From contig JAHDQJ010000006.1 of NCBI GenBank assembly GCA_018433865.1, forward strand, positions 304,568 through 368,567: DNA of 64,000 bases. The letters are read 5' to 3'. Positions within the stretch are counted from its first letter, which is position 1. The number at the start of each line of letters is the position of its first letter. Shown here in pieces: positions 8,838 through 18,358 of the stretch. A program made the position numbers and the translations under genes. The stretch is from Spirochaetales bacterium (GTDB lineage Bacteria > Spirochaetota > Spirochaetia > Sphaerochaetales > Sphaerochaetaceae). The notes under the pieces were generated by a model. The model did no database searches. It was not told the origin of the DNA and worked only from the letters and a program-made list of their open reading frames with translations.

Positions 8838-9863
8838 GTGGGTAGCATATTGCCAATTGATGGGAATAGGACGATGGATGCAGTCGCACTGGGGCGCATA
8901 TGCATCGACATCAATCCGGTCGATTACTTCAAGAAGTGGGGTGAGTCCACTACCTTCAAGAAATATGTCGGAGGATCTCCTGCGAATACGGCGGTAGGCT
9001 TGGCGCGTTTGGGAAGGAGCGTCGGGTTCATCGGGTGTGTCTCAAACGATCAGATGGGGGATTTCTGCCTTGATTTCTTCAACCGGGAGGGCATCGATAC
9101 CTCGGCGATCGTCAGGGCAAGGCACGGAGAGTCCCTGGGACTTGCGTTCACGGAGATCCTGAGCGAACAGGAATCCAGCATCATCATGTACCGCGACCAT
9201 GTTGCCGACCTGCAACTGGAACCTTCCGATGTGTCCGAGCAGTATATCAAGGATGCGAAGGTCCTTTTGCTCAGCGGAACCGCGCTGTCTGCCAGTCCGT
9301 CACGGGAAGCGGCGCTCAAGGCTCTCGAGCTTGCCGCACTGCATGATACCGCGGTCATCTTCGATATCGATTATCGTCCGTACACGTGGAAGAACCTTGA
9401 TGAGGTGGCGATCTATTATGCCATCGCAAGTCGGTATGCACAGGTCATCATGGGATCCCGGGAGGAGTATGACCTGATGCGTGGTCTGCTCAAGAAGGAT
9501 CACACCGATGAGGAGATCGCCTCTGCGCTGTTTGCCCACAAAGCTCGCCTCGTGATCATCAAGCACGGGAAGGATGGGTCGAACGCGTTCACCTTTGACG
9601 GTGATACCTATGCGGTGAAACCGTTTCCCGTCAAGAAACTGAAATCGTTCGGCGGCGGGGACGGATACAGCAGCGCCTGTATCGCCGGTCTTCTCGAAGG
9701 CAAGCCGGTCGAGGACTGCCTTGAGATGGGAACGGCCTCCGCTTCGATTCTCGTGGCGAGCCATGCCTGTTCATCGGACATGCCCACGCCACCAGTATTG
9801 GAAGATTTCATCAAGGATGCATCGGCCAAGTATGGCAAGATGGTCTCACGACTCGCACGGTAG
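8838..9863 (+). CDS. iolC: PfkB-family kinase, 5-dehydro-2-deoxygluconokinase (IolC-like)
   Basis: A 341-residue ribokinase-fold kinase. GRICIDINPVD, KKYVGGSPANTAVGLARLG and DYRPYTW are IolC-type signatures; the PfkB catalytic Asp lies in GGGDGYSS near residue 275. IolC phosphorylates 5-dehydro-2-deoxygluconate in inositol breakdown. The GTG at 8838 is used because GGCGGAGGTGG precedes it; an ATG at 8873 is the alternative. An aldolase follows 11 bases after the stop. The remaining inositol genes (iolB, D, E, G) are not in this window, so the real substrate may be a related deoxyketose acid. Confidence 0.82.
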   Translation: MGSILPIDGNRTMDAVALGRICIDINPVDYFKKWGESTTFKKYVGGSPANTAVGLARLGRSVGFIGCVSNDQMGDFCLDFFNREGIDTSAIVRARHGESLGLAFTEILSEQESSIIMYRDHVADLQLEPSDVSEQYIKDAKVLLLSGTALSASPSREAALKALELAALHDTAVIFDIDYRPYTWKNLDEVAIYYAIASRYAQVIMGSREEYDLMRGLLKKDHTDEEIASALFAHKARLVIIKHGKDGSNAFTFDGDTYAVKPFPVKKLKSFGGGDGYSSACIAGLLEGKPVEDCLEMGTASASILVASHACSSDMPTPPVLEDFIKDASAKYGKMVSRLAR

Positions 9864-9874
9864 GGACACCACTC

Positions 9875-10732
9875 ATGCTTTGTACTCTGCAAGAGGCCCT
9901 GCAAATCGCGCTTGAGAAAAACCAGGGACTGGCTGCCTTCAATGTGTACGGGTTCGAGGATGCCGATCCCGTGGTGAAAGCCGCCGAAGAACGGCAAGCC
10001 CCGGTGGTGCTCATGACCAACAAGGCGGCGGTGGATCACATGGGAGTCGGGATTCTCGCAGCGTTGCTGTTGCGCATCGCACGCGATTCCTCAACGCATG
10101 TCTGTATCCATTTGGATCATGGAACAAACGTATCGGTCATCCGTGAAGCGATCGAAGAGGGATATACTTCCGTCATGTTCGATGGATCGCAACTGCCTTT
10201 CGACCAGAATGTCGCGATCACGAAAGAAGTCGTGCGCATGGCACACGCGAGAGGCATCAGTGTCGAGGCGGAGATCGGTGCCGTCGGATTCAGCGACCCA
10301 CGTATCGAATTCGTGGCTCGGTACAGTACTGCACACGAAGCACAACTCTTCCAGAAGCACACAGATGTCGATGCGTTGGCAGTAGCCATCGGGACCGTGC
10401 ACAGGATGGAGGAACAGGGTGTGGCGCTCCGCTTTGATCTGTTGCGAGAGATCTCACACACGGTCCCCGTCCCCTTGGTGATCCATGGTGCCTCCGGAGT
10501 CACCGACGGGGACCTGGTGCGATTGATCGAGTCCGGAGCAAGGAAGATCAATCTGGGAACCGTATTGAGAATCGCATTCGGCACGGCACTCCGGAGCCAG
10601 CTCTCGCAGCACCCGAAGGAATACGACCGGATCAAGCTTTTTCCTGCATGCATGCAAGCCGTATACGAAAAGGCATTGCAGAAGATCACGTTGTTGCACG
10701 CCATCCCGGATCCCGTTGCAAGCAACCCATAA
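9875..10732 (+). CDS. class II fructose-bisphosphate aldolase-family protein (IolJ/KbaY-like)
   Basis: A 285-residue zinc-dependent aldolase. Zinc and catalytic elements are visible: HLDHGT near residue 85, the VAIGTVH block near residue 170, and VIHGASGV followed by INLGT for phosphate binding. It would cleave the product of the upstream kinase; after IolC the expected product is dihydroxyacetone phosphate plus malonate semialdehyde. It is the second gene of a two-gene operon. FbaA- or tagatose-specific activity cannot be excluded from sequence alone. Confidence 0.82.
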   Translation: MLCTLQEALQIALEKNQGLAAFNVYGFEDADPVVKAAEERQAPVVLMTNKAAVDHMGVGILAALLLRIARDSSTHVCIHLDHGTNVSVIREAIEEGYTSVMFDGSQLPFDQNVAITKEVVRMAHARGISVEAEIGAVGFSDPRIEFVARYSTAHEAQLFQKHTDVDALAVAIGTVHRMEEQGVALRFDLLREISHTVPVPLVIHGASGVTDGDLVRLIESGARKINLGTVLRIAFGTALRSQLSQHPKEYDRIKLFPACMQAVYEKALQKITLLHAIPDPVASNP

Positions 10733-10861
10733 TGGACTCCGTATAATAACTGGAAGAATTTGCCTATTGTCTTTGTGGAAAACAGGGTTTGCAACGTAGA
10801 GGAAGAAAATCATCAGGTCAGATCATGCAATCCTTGGGAGAAAGGAAAGTAAGGAGGAGCG

Positions 10862-11440
10862 ATGAACAGATGTGCCTGGGCGAATTCTCATGCGTTATTG
10901 GCCGATTACCATGATACGGAATGGGGTGTCCCGCTGCATGATGATGAGAGGCAATTCGAGTTCCTCTGCATGGAGGTCATGCAATGCGGGCTGAGTTGGC
11001 TGACGGTACTGAAGAAACGTGAGGCGTTCCGCCGTGCGTTTGATGATTTCGATGCAGCGAAAGTGGCGTGTTACACAGAGGAAGACATCGGATCGATCAT
11101 GCAGGTTACGCACATGATCCGCTCTCCGAGGAAGATCCGGGCGATCATCAACAACGCGCGAGCCTTTCTGCGCATCCGACAGGAATTCGGAACTTTTTCC
11201 ACCTATCTCTGGCGGTTCACGGACAACCGAGTCATGCACTACCCGGATCATACAGGGGAGGTTGCCGTGTCAAGAAATGAGCTTTCCGACATCATAAGCA
11301 AGGATTTGAGGGCACGTGGATTCACTTTCCTCGGCTCCATCACGGTCTATGCGCATCTGCAGGCTGCCGGGTTGATCAATGACCATGCACATGACTGCTT
11401 CCGTTATCACGAACTGCGAGTTGGTGAAACGGAGGCATAG
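10862..11440 (+). CDS. tag: DNA-3-methyladenine glycosylase I
   Basis: A 192-residue Tag protein, the base-excision enzyme removing 3-methyladenine from DNA. It starts MNRCAWA with YHDTEWGVP at residues 16-24, and FLCMEVMQCGLSWLTVLKKRE forms the helix-hairpin region. Zinc ligands expected for the family are present: Cys4, His17 and the C-terminal HAHDC pair. AAGGAGG lies four bases before the ATG. It is a single gene, tail to tail with adenine deaminase 43 bases away. Confidence 0.94.
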   Translation: MNRCAWANSHALLADYHDTEWGVPLHDDERQFEFLCMEVMQCGLSWLTVLKKREAFRRAFDDFDAAKVACYTEEDIGSIMQVTHMIRSPRKIRAIINNARAFLRIRQEFGTFSTYLWRFTDNRVMHYPDHTGEVAVSRNELSDIISKDLRARGFTFLGSITVYAHLQAAGLINDHAHDCFRYHELRVGETEA

Positions 11441-11483
11441 GGGGAGTCTTGGTGGAGTAGCCGGAGCCATGACCCGGGATGCG

Positions 11484-13220
11484 TCAGATGAATAACGGAA
11501 CCAAGGATGCGCTTGCGACATCCACCAACCCTCTGTCGGTTACCTTGAGCGCGGGACTGACGGGGAGGGTGATGGTGCTGAGCGACATCAGTGGATTATG
11601 GTGGCGCATTCCCAATCTGTGCAAGTGCGTCTGGATGCTCGCGATCCGTGCACCAAGTTCGGGCATCGGGAGTTCCGAGAGGATGCCGCCGATCGGAAGT
11701 TCGACTGAAGCAGCTACCGTACCGCCTGCGGCAACACAGATCCCTCCTCCGTGGGAGAGGACCCATTGCAAGGCGATGCGCATGTCCTGTTCGTTGTCCC
11801 CCAGAAGCAAGATGTTGTGGTGGTCGTGCGCATAGGTGGTGCAGTAAGCGCCTCCTTCAAGACAGTCCCCTGACAGGAAGGCTTGTGAGAAGTGCAGATT
11901 TTTCCTGTAACGGTTCATGACCGTCACCAAGTTGAGCGGTGTTTCCGCTTCCCTCCATTGCAGCGTACCTGCTTCGGCCCTCAGGTCAAGGTGCACCTCC
12001 TCTGTGTATGTGCTCTCGGCACTCTTGCGCATGACACGTACCGTGGCACCTGCTTCAGATGCGATGCTGAAGAGGGGTGAGAAATCGGTCTGGCCATCGA
12101 GCGCCAGGCTTTCCGTGCAGAACGGTGCGAATCGATAGGGTTCTTGGGAATTGACCAACGATTCGACCGGCCTGCCTCGCTTGAAGACTCTTCCGATGGA
12201 AAACAGTGATGGATCGCCTTCAAGCATGATCAGGTCGGCAATCTTGCCCGGCACCAATGCTCCACGATCGCGCATGCCCATGCGCATGGCCGGTGCATGG
12301 CTCGTGGCGATGATTGCCTTTTCAAGAGAGAGTCCGTATGCGAGAGCTTTGCGTACCACATGGTCAAGATGGCCTTTCTCAACAAGCAAATCTGGCGGGA
12401 CGTCATCGGTGACGAACGCCCATAATGTATCGACATCATGCGATTGCAGGTATTCGACCACCTCACCGGTCACCGACTTTTCCTGGATCTCGACGAACAT
12501 GCCGTTTGCGAACCGTTGCGCCATGCCGGTCAAGTCCTGTTGGCAATGATCCGAATCCACCCCGAGATAGAGCAGTTTGGCCAAGTCGATGCCTCGGATC
12601 GAGGGACAGTGTCCTTCGATAGCCATCAAGGGGTGGTGTTCCTTCAGGTAGGCAATCATTCCCGAAGATTTGACTGCATGCGGATGGGTGACCAGCTGTT
12701 CGAATTCACTGATGAGGGTACTAAAGTTCATCACCTCCCCAAGACATATCACATCAGGATTATCCGCACCGGTGAGCAGAGGCAAGTCGGTAGCATCGAT
12801 GGTTCCGCCGGTTGTTTCCAACGCAGCGTTCGTTGAGGGTACGGAACTGGGAATTCCATGGAAAATGTCGAGAGCCGTCATGCGGGAAGCAGCGATCATC
12901 TGTTCGATGCCTTTGTGTCCAAAGATGTTGGCCATCTCATGATGTTCAGCCACCACGGTGGTCACTCCGCAGGGGAGGACTGCCTCGCTGAATGTGTGTG
13001 GTGTGCAAAGTGAGCTCTCGATATGCAGGTGTATGTCGATCATTCCGGGGATGACGGTCGCTCCGGCGCATTCGATCTGTTCCTTTGTTTCGATTCCGGC
13101 TGCCGTGCAATCACCAACATAGAAGATCTTGCCGTTGAGTACGGCAATGTCGGTGACGGACCAATTTCTGGTATACGGGTTGAAGATGCGGGCGTGTGAG
13201 AACAGGGTGTCGACGGTCAT
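11484..13220 (-). CDS. ade: adenine deaminase
   Basis: A 578-residue Ade-family amidohydrolase converting adenine to hypoxanthine and ammonia. The metal-binding IDIHLHIESS block lies near residue 60, AEHHEM near 90, EVMNF near 165, EGHCPSIRG near 205, and FVTDDVPP near 270; the long C-terminal domain is of normal length. The ATG is preceded by GAGGAG. It lies 10 bases downstream of the LacI regulator and is surely co-transcribed with it. The product hypoxanthine is a substrate for the xanthine dehydrogenase at the left edge. Confidence 0.94.
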   Translation of the reverse strand: MTVDTLFSHARIFNPYTRNWSVTDIAVLNGKIFYVGDCTAAGIETKEQIECAGATVIPGMIDIHLHIESSLCTPHTFSEAVLPCGVTTVVAEHHEMANIFGHKGIEQMIAASRMTALDIFHGIPSSVPSTNAALETTGGTIDATDLPLLTGADNPDVICLGEVMNFSTLISEFEQLVTHPHAVKSSGMIAYLKEHHPLMAIEGHCPSIRGIDLAKLLYLGVDSDHCQQDLTGMAQRFANGMFVEIQEKSVTGEVVEYLQSHDVDTLWAFVTDDVPPDLLVEKGHLDHVVRKALAYGLSLEKAIIATSHAPAMRMGMRDRGALVPGKIADLIMLEGDPSLFSIGRVFKRGRPVESLVNSQEPYRFAPFCTESLALDGQTDFSPLFSIASEAGATVRVMRKSAESTYTEEVHLDLRAEAGTLQWREAETPLNLVTVMNRYRKNLHFSQAFLSGDCLEGGAYCTTYAHDHHNILLLGDNEQDMRIALQWVLSHGGGICVAAGGTVAASVELPIGGILSELPMPELGARIASIQTHLHRLGMRHHNPLMSLSTITLPVSPALKVTDRGLVDVASASLVPLFI

Positions 13221-13230
13221 GTACAGCTCC

Positions 13231-14259
13231 TCAGGCGATGGTTGAGACGGTATCCCGTTCGATCAACGTACCGGGAATCAGGATTTTCTGGCTGACGGCG
13301 CTACCGTCTATCGCCGCAAGCAGCAAATGGGCGGCACTTTTGCCCGCATCCTCGATATGGAGATCTATCGTGGTGATGGCGGGCGTACTCAAGCGGGCGT
13401 GCAAGCTGTTGTTCCTTCCCATGATGGAAATATCCTCAGGGATCCGGAGCCCCATGTCCTTGGCTGCCAGGATGGCTCCTGCCGCCATGATGTCACTCAT
13501 GCAGTTCAAGGCAGTGAGATGCGGGAATGAGGTCAACAAGTTCTTTGCCTGCTCATAGGCCCGCTGGGCTTGGTAATCACCGAACACGACAGTATCCGGA
13601 TCGAATGCGACATTTGCATGTTCGAGCAATGAACGATGGTCATGGTAGAGCTTGCGGGCGTGCATCCCGCCGTCACGTCCAAGCATCAGCGCGATGTTCC
13701 GATGCCCTTTTTCCAGCAAATACTTTGTACCGGAACAAATCTCGAGATCGCGTATGAGCACCTGCAGGCGGGCTTGTTCCATCTCGGGAATGTTGAGGGT
13801 GACGAAAGGTTTGTCCGTCTTCTGCAACTCCATGATGTTTTTCTCGATATGGTCTTGGGTACAGAACCCGGTACTGAAGAGGATGTATCCGTCACACCCG
13901 GTACTCCGCTGGATTTGCTGCTCGACAATTTCGTCCGAGGTGCGGGCGTCCGAGGGGAAGAAGAGGAGGCTGTAGCCTTCATTGCTGAGCTGGGACTGTA
14001 CTCCGCTCAGCAACGAGTTGGTGTATTCGTTGGAGAAGAGAGGCATCTTGGAGGGAATGATGATCCCGATGATCCGGGACTCCTGCAGGGAGAGGGTGCT
14101 GGCAAAGATATTCTTGTGATAGTGCAGATCCTTGACCGCTTGGTCGATGCGTTGTTTCGTGGCCGCACCGACACGTGAGGTTTTCTTGTCATTGAGATAA
14201 ATGGATACCGATGCGGGAGAGACTCCCGCGAGCTTTGCAATTTCCCTGATACTGCTCAT
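13231..14259 (-). CDS. LacI-family transcriptional regulator
   Basis: A 342-residue LacI/PurR-type protein: N-terminal helix-turn-helix and hinge (IREIAKLAGVSPASVSIYLN, then the RVGAATKQRIDQAVKDL helix), followed by a periplasmic-binding-protein-like sensor domain. It heads the lacI-ade operon and is divergent from the ABC/nucleoside operon. Matching 12-bp sites (AAACrrTTAACn) lie next to both promoters, so it probably represses both transcripts and senses a purine or nucleoside. Confidence 0.9.
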   Translation of the reverse strand: MSSIREIAKLAGVSPASVSIYLNDKKTSRVGAATKQRIDQAVKDLHYHKNIFASTLSLQESRIIGIIIPSKMPLFSNEYTNSLLSGVQSQLSNEGYSLLFFPSDARTSDEIVEQQIQRSTGCDGYILFSTGFCTQDHIEKNIMELQKTDKPFVTLNIPEMEQARLQVLIRDLEICSGTKYLLEKGHRNIALMLGRDGGMHARKLYHDHRSLLEHANVAFDPDTVVFGDYQAQRAYEQAKNLLTSFPHLTALNCMSDIMAAGAILAAKDMGLRIPEDISIMGRNNSLHARLSTPAITTIDLHIEDAGKSAAHLLLAAIDGSAVSQKILIPGTLIERDTVSTIA

Positions 14260-14276
14260 GTTTTTTTTTGTCCGTC

Positions 14277-14323
14277 AGTTAACCGTTTCATCAATTGTAT
14301 ACTTCTTTTCTCTTTGCAGTCAA
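14277..14323 (-). promoter_or_regulatory. lacI-ade promoter with LacI-type operator
   Basis: On the minus strand TTGACT (14323-14318), 16 bases, TATACA (14301-14296) form a promoter; AAACGGTTAACT (14288-14277) sits just after the expected start. The operator is almost identical to the one of the divergent operon at 14427-14438, indicating autoregulation. Confidence 0.6.
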
Positions 14324-14346
14324 CAATTTGTTTTTGTTTGCTCAGG

Positions 14347-14358
14347 AAACAATTAACA
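14347..14358. promoter_or_regulatory. auxiliary LacI-type operator
   Basis: AAACAATTAACA, matching AAACrrTTAACn of the two promoter-proximal sites, lies between the divergent promoters about 80 bases from the operator at 14427 and 60 to 70 bases from the one at 14277. The spacing would permit looping. Confidence 0.4.
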
Positions 14359-14382
14359 GTATAATTTAACGTTGGTGTGCGA

Positions 14383-14438
14383 TTGACAGGAGCATTGACA
14401 CCATTTATAGTGAAAGAAATTACATCAAACGGTTAACC
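14383..14438 (+). promoter_or_regulatory. promoter and operator of the ABC/nucleoside phosphorylase operon
   Basis: TTGACA (14383-14388), 17 bases, TATAGT (14406-14411) is a near-consensus promoter. AAACGGTTAACC (14427-14438), with the palindromic core GGTTAACC, covers about +10 to +20, a classic repressor position. Confidence 0.65.
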
Positions 14439-14504
14439 TATCGGGTCGGTCTTGGTATGGTTTGGAATCTGGTGAGCCTGTTTGAGAACACTCTGGAGGG
14501 AATC

Positions 14505-15581
14505 ATGAGAAAGCGTACTGTATTGGTTTTCGTGCTGATCCTGGTAGCGTTCCTGTGCCTGCAACCGATCTTTGCCCAAGGGGGAAAAGAGTCGGCAGCT
14601 TCGGCTGACATGCCGTACAAGGGGCAGACGTTGACCGTATCCATGTGGGGATACAACATGGATCTGCTCGTAAAGAACGTCCTGAAGCCGTTCGAGGACA
14701 AGCATGGGGTCAAGATCGTGACCGAGACTGGCAACAACTCGGACCGTTTCACCAAATTGGCCGCACGCAAGGACAATCCGATCGTCGATGTGGCCTACTT
14801 CGCCGGAACATGGGCCTATGAGGCAATGAAACAGGGTTTGATTCAACCATACGACCCTGCGAAGATTCCCAACCTGGCCAACATCATCGAGCCTGCGAAG
14901 GATCCGTTGGGAGGACGGTATGCCATCGGATATACCATCCAGCACTTGGGTATCTTCTATCGCACTGACAAGGTTGCGCAGATCAAGAGCTGGAAAGACC
15001 TTTCGCGTGCCGAATTGAAGGGTTTCCTCTCCATTCCTGGCATCACCACCACCTATGGTCCTGCGATCGTCTATATGATGAGCAAGGCATGGGGCGGGGA
15101 TTTTGAGAACACCGAAGTCGGCTGGCAGAAAATAGCTGAGCTCGCACCTTCCTTGGTCACCGCATACAACAACTCATCCGAGCTGAACGCGCTGATCATC
15201 CAGGAGGAAGTCTACGCCGCACCGTACACCAGCTTCTCTTGGGGCAATATCAAGGCATCCGGACTTCCTGTGGCGCAAGTCATTCCCGAAGAGGGTTTGG
15301 TAGGTTCCTTCAGTGTCGCGAGCGTGGTGAAGGGGACGAAGAACGTTGACTTGGCACACCTGTTCATAGACCACCTGCTTTCCTATGAGGTCCAATTGGC
15401 AGAGGCGATGGACTTGGTGGACTCTCCGGTCCACACCGGTGTGACGCTGCCTCCCGAGGTTGCCGAGAATCTCACCTATGGAGAAGAGTTGATCAGCATG
15501 CTTCATTTCTTCGACGAAGGAAAGACCGCAGCCCTGCAACCTGATTGGATTGCCCGCTGGAACAAGATCTTCTCGAAATGA
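14505..15581 (+). CDS. ABC transporter substrate-binding protein (PotD/SBP_bac_8 type)
   Basis: A 358-residue exported binding protein. The ATG at 14505 follows GGAGGG; the chain begins with a basic n-region, a hydrophobic core and a cleavage zone near FAQGGKES. TLTVSMWGYN starts the mature fold, which belongs to the polyamine/iron-type binding proteins. It is first in an operon with two permeases, an ATPase, a nucleoside phosphorylase and a peptidase. The ligand is unknown; the neighbours and the LacI-ade partner argue for a nucleoside- or purine-related compound rather than a polyamine. Confidence 0.87.
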   Translation: MRKRTVLVFVLILVAFLCLQPIFAQGGKESAASADMPYKGQTLTVSMWGYNMDLLVKNVLKPFEDKHGVKIVTETGNNSDRFTKLAARKDNPIVDVAYFAGTWAYEAMKQGLIQPYDPAKIPNLANIIEPAKDPLGGRYAIGYTIQHLGIFYRTDKVAQIKSWKDLSRAELKGFLSIPGITTTYGPAIVYMMSKAWGGDFENTEVGWQKIAELAPSLVTAYNNSSELNALIIQEEVYAAPYTSFSWGNIKASGLPVAQVIPEEGLVGSFSVASVVKGTKNVDLAHLFIDHLLSYEVQLAEAMDLVDSPVHTGVTLPPEVAENLTYGEELISMLHFFDEGKTAALQPDWIARWNKIFSK

Positions 15582-15597
15582 TCATGACATCACTTTG

Positions 15598-15624
15598 GGT
15601 CAACCGCGGATTCCGCGGTTGACC
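15598..15624 (+). other. strong intercistronic hairpin after the binding-protein gene
   Basis: A perfect 12-bp stem: GGTCAACCGCGG, loop ATT, CCGCGGTTGACC. There is no T-run. It sits between the binding protein and the first permease, where such stems commonly protect the upstream mRNA and raise the amount of binding protein. Confidence 0.65.
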
Positions 15625-15658
15625 TGTCGTTTCCAAAGCAATCCGATAGGGGGTCGCA

Positions 15659-16492
15659 ATGAGCCTCAAGCCCAAGACAAAAGCCTTGACCATGCTCCTT
15701 GGAGCAGGGTGTCTTTTTCTCCTTGCCTATTTCCTCTTGCCATTGCTATTCGTACTTTATGAGAGTTTCCTCGGTACCGATGGGAACCTGACGGTCTCGC
15801 GGTACCTCGCAGTCCTGCAGGACAATCAGTTTCAGAATGTCTATCTGAGGACATTGAAAATGGCAGTGATCGTGACTGTCATCGCAGTCTTCACTGCCTA
15901 CCCGACAGCGTACCTGATGATGAAGATCAAGAGTTCGCACAAGGCGATCCTCATGTCCTTGGTGATCTTGCCCCTCATGACCAGTCCGGTTGCCAGGACC
16001 TACGCATGGATTGTCATACTCGGTCGTTACGGAATCGTGAACCAGACACTCTCCCTGTTCGGATTGACTCGAGAACCGGTGAGGATGCTCTATACCGAAG
16101 GTGCGATCGTCGTGGGCCTGCTGCAACTCTTCCTTCCCATCATGGTGCTCAACTTGGTCAGTGCGCTTGAGAACGTCCCCTCGGAAGTGGAGGAGGCGGC
16201 CTTGAGCCTTGGCTCGAGCAAGATCGGCACCTTTTTCCGCGTGATCGTTCCGCTTTCGTTCGATGGCTTGATCATGGGGGTGACCCTCGTGTTCACCGGA
16301 TGCATCACGGCATATGTGACGCCTGCGATTCTCGGAGGTGCCAAGGTGCTCACCCTGGCGACCCTGATGCGCCAACAGGCCTTGGTATTGATGAACTGGG
16401 AGGCGGCTACCGTGATAGCGGTGGTGATGATCCTCACCACACTTATCTTGCATACCGTCTTGAAACGGTTCAGGCCGAGGAACCAAACATGA
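15659..16492 (+). CDS. ABC transporter permease (PotB-like)
   Basis: A 277-residue inner-membrane permease with about six transmembrane segments and the cytoplasmic coupling loop EEAALSLGSSKIGTFFRVIVPL near residue 180 (EAA motif). A ribosome site AGGGGGT precedes the ATG. It shares an ATGA stop/start overlap with the second permease, so the two are translationally coupled and form the channel. Confidence 0.9.
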   Translation: MSLKPKTKALTMLLGAGCLFLLAYFLLPLLFVLYESFLGTDGNLTVSRYLAVLQDNQFQNVYLRTLKMAVIVTVIAVFTAYPTAYLMMKIKSSHKAILMSLVILPLMTSPVARTYAWIVILGRYGIVNQTLSLFGLTREPVRMLYTEGAIVVGLLQLFLPIMVLNLVSALENVPSEVEEAALSLGSSKIGTFFRVIVPLSFDGLIMGVTLVFTGCITAYVTPAILGGAKVLTLATLMRQQALVLMNWEAATVIAVVMILTTLILHTVLKRFRPRNQT

Positions 16493-17268
16493 AGAATTCC
16501 AAGCTATTGATCTTGATAACCGCGATGGTGTTCATATTCCTGATCGGACCGTTCATCATGATCTTTCTCACTTCGTTCAGCAGTGATGCGATCATGCGGT
16601 TCCCTCCGAAGGGTTTCACCATGTCATGGTACGCGAAGGCGCTGAACATCCAGATGTTCCGCACCACCTTCTGGGTGAGCCTGCAGACTGGTCTGCTCGC
16701 AACCGCTACAGCCATGTTGCTCGGCGTGCCGGTCGCGTATGCGAATATCCGTTTCAATTATCGGGGGAAAGGTACCCTTGAACTTTTGTTCTCTTCCCCT
16801 GCGATCGTACCAGGAATGGTCATCGGTTTTGCGCTCTTGCGCTTTTTCGTGTATGTTTCAAACATCCCGATCGTAATCGGACTCTATTTGGGACACACCG
16901 CCATCCTCTTCCCGTATACCGTTCGTGTGGTATCGGCAAGCTTGAGGAATTTCGAGGGAGATATCGAACAAGCGGCAATCAGTCTCGGTTCCACTCCATT
17001 GCATGCGTTCTTCGCGGTAGTGTTGCCAAACATCCGATCGGGCTTGGTGGCAGCATTCATCCTGGCTTTCATCACCTCGTTCAACAATGTCCCCGTCTCG
17101 CTGTTCCTCACCGGACCTGGTGTCGCTACGTTGCCCATCCAGATGCTCAGTTATATGGAATATTATTATGATCCGACCATTTCGGCACTGTCGAGCATCA
17201 TCATCGTGTTGACCGTCATTGTGGTGCAGAGCGCAGAAAAGTTGCTGGGCATCTCGAAGTATGTATGA
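16489..17268 (+). CDS. ABC transporter permease (PotC-like)
   Basis: A 259-residue permease with six predicted membrane segments and the EAA-type loop EQAAISLGSTPLHAFFAVVLP near residue 165. The ATG at 16489 overlaps the stop of the first permease by four bases; longer in-frame starts lie inside that gene and were discarded. It completes the heterodimeric channel of the PotABCD-like importer. Confidence 0.9.
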   Translation: MKNSKLLILITAMVFIFLIGPFIMIFLTSFSSDAIMRFPPKGFTMSWYAKALNIQMFRTTFWVSLQTGLLATATAMLLGVPVAYANIRFNYRGKGTLELLFSSPAIVPGMVIGFALLRFFVYVSNIPIVIGLYLGHTAILFPYTVRVVSASLRNFEGDIEQAAISLGSTPLHAFFAVVLPNIRSGLVAAFILAFITSFNNVPVSLFLTGPGVATLPIQMLSYMEYYYDPTISALSSIIIVLTVIVVQSAEKLLGISKYV

Positions 17269-17284
17269 GAGGGAGAAATGAGCT

Positions 17285-18358
17285 ATGGCATTCATCGAAT
17301 TGAAGGATATCGACGCCGGGTATGAGAAGGGCAAGCCTATCTTGAAGAATTTCCATCTGTCGGTGGAACAAGGCGAGTTGGTTTCATTGCTCGGACCCTC
17401 CGGTTGTGGAAAGACCACCACCTTGCGCACTATTGCAGGATTCATCATGGCGGAGAAAGGTTCCGTGACCATCGGCGGAAAAGATTATACGAATGTACCG
17501 CCGAACAAGCGGAACATCGGACTTGTGTTCCAGAACTATGCACTGTTCCCACACCTCTCGGTCTTTGACAACGTCGCCTATGGCTTGCGTCGCCGGAAGG
17601 TCTCCAAACCGGAGATTGCAAAGCGTGTTGCCGATGTATTGCACTTGGTCTCCTTGAAAGGGTTTGAGGACCGTCTTCCCGCACAACTCTCAGGAGGACA
17701 GAGACAGCGTGTGGCACTGGCACGCTCGATCGTGATCGAACCCGAACTCCTGTTGCTTGATGAACCGCTTTCGAACCTCGATGCGAAACTTCGTGATGAG
17801 ATGCGTGCCGAATTGAGCCGATTGCAGCACCAGCTTGGCATCACGATGATCTATGTGACGCATGACCAGATCGAGGCGATGAGTCTTTCCAGCCGCATCA
17901 TAGTCATGAACGAAGGCCTGATAGAGCAATCGGGTCCACCTGAAGACATCTATGAATATCCCGCAACGCCGTTTGTCGCCCGCTTCGTTGGGTTCGACAA
18001 CCGTATCGACGGCACCCTGACCAGACTCGAGAGCAAGTCCGTACATGTGGATGTCCAAGGAGTCGAATTCATAAGCACCCGTCCCTCACCGAACTTGTCG
18101 AAACAGGATGAAGGAAAATCGGTCTCCCTGTACTTCCGTCCCGATGATACGCAGATAGGAGTGGAACCGGGCAAGAATGCATTCGAGGTAACCATTGATT
18201 TCTCAAATTACCAAGGGAATACCACCCAATATGCAATGCACCTTGGATCGCATGCGCTACGCGCAGTCGTACCAGGAAAACCGATCGCTGATGGGACTGA
18301 CCGTACAGTGTTCAGTATTCCTCCCGACAAGGTGATCGCAGAGAAAGGAGTCAGATGA
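17285..18358 (+). CDS. ABC transporter ATP-binding protein (PotA-like)
   Basis: A 357-residue ATPase. Walker A is [10 protein letters not shown] near residue 40, Q-loop [10 protein letters not shown], signature [14 protein letters not shown], Walker [13 protein letters not shown], switch His in YVTHDQ; residues about 240-350 form the TOBE regulatory domain typical of PotA/MalK-type proteins. It energises the two upstream permeases. Its stop overlaps the next ATG by four bases. Confidence 0.93.
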   Translation: MAFIELKDIDAGYEKGKPILKNFHLSVEQGELVSLLGPSGCGKTTTLRTIAGFIMAEKGSVTIGGKDYTNVPPNKRNIGLVFQNYALFPHLSVFDNVAYGLRRRKVSKPEIAKRVADVLHLVSLKGFEDRLPAQLSGGQRQRVALARSIVIEPELLLLDEPLSNLDAKLRDEMRAELSRLQHQLGITMIYVTHDQIEAMSLSSRIIVMNEGLIEQSGPPEDIYEYPATPFVARFVGFDNRIDGTLTRLESKSVHVDVQGVEFISTRPSPNLSKQDEGKSVSLYFRPDDTQIGVEPGKNAFEVTIDFSNYQGNTTQYAMHLGSHALRAVVPGKPIADGTDRTVFSIPPDKVIAEKGVR

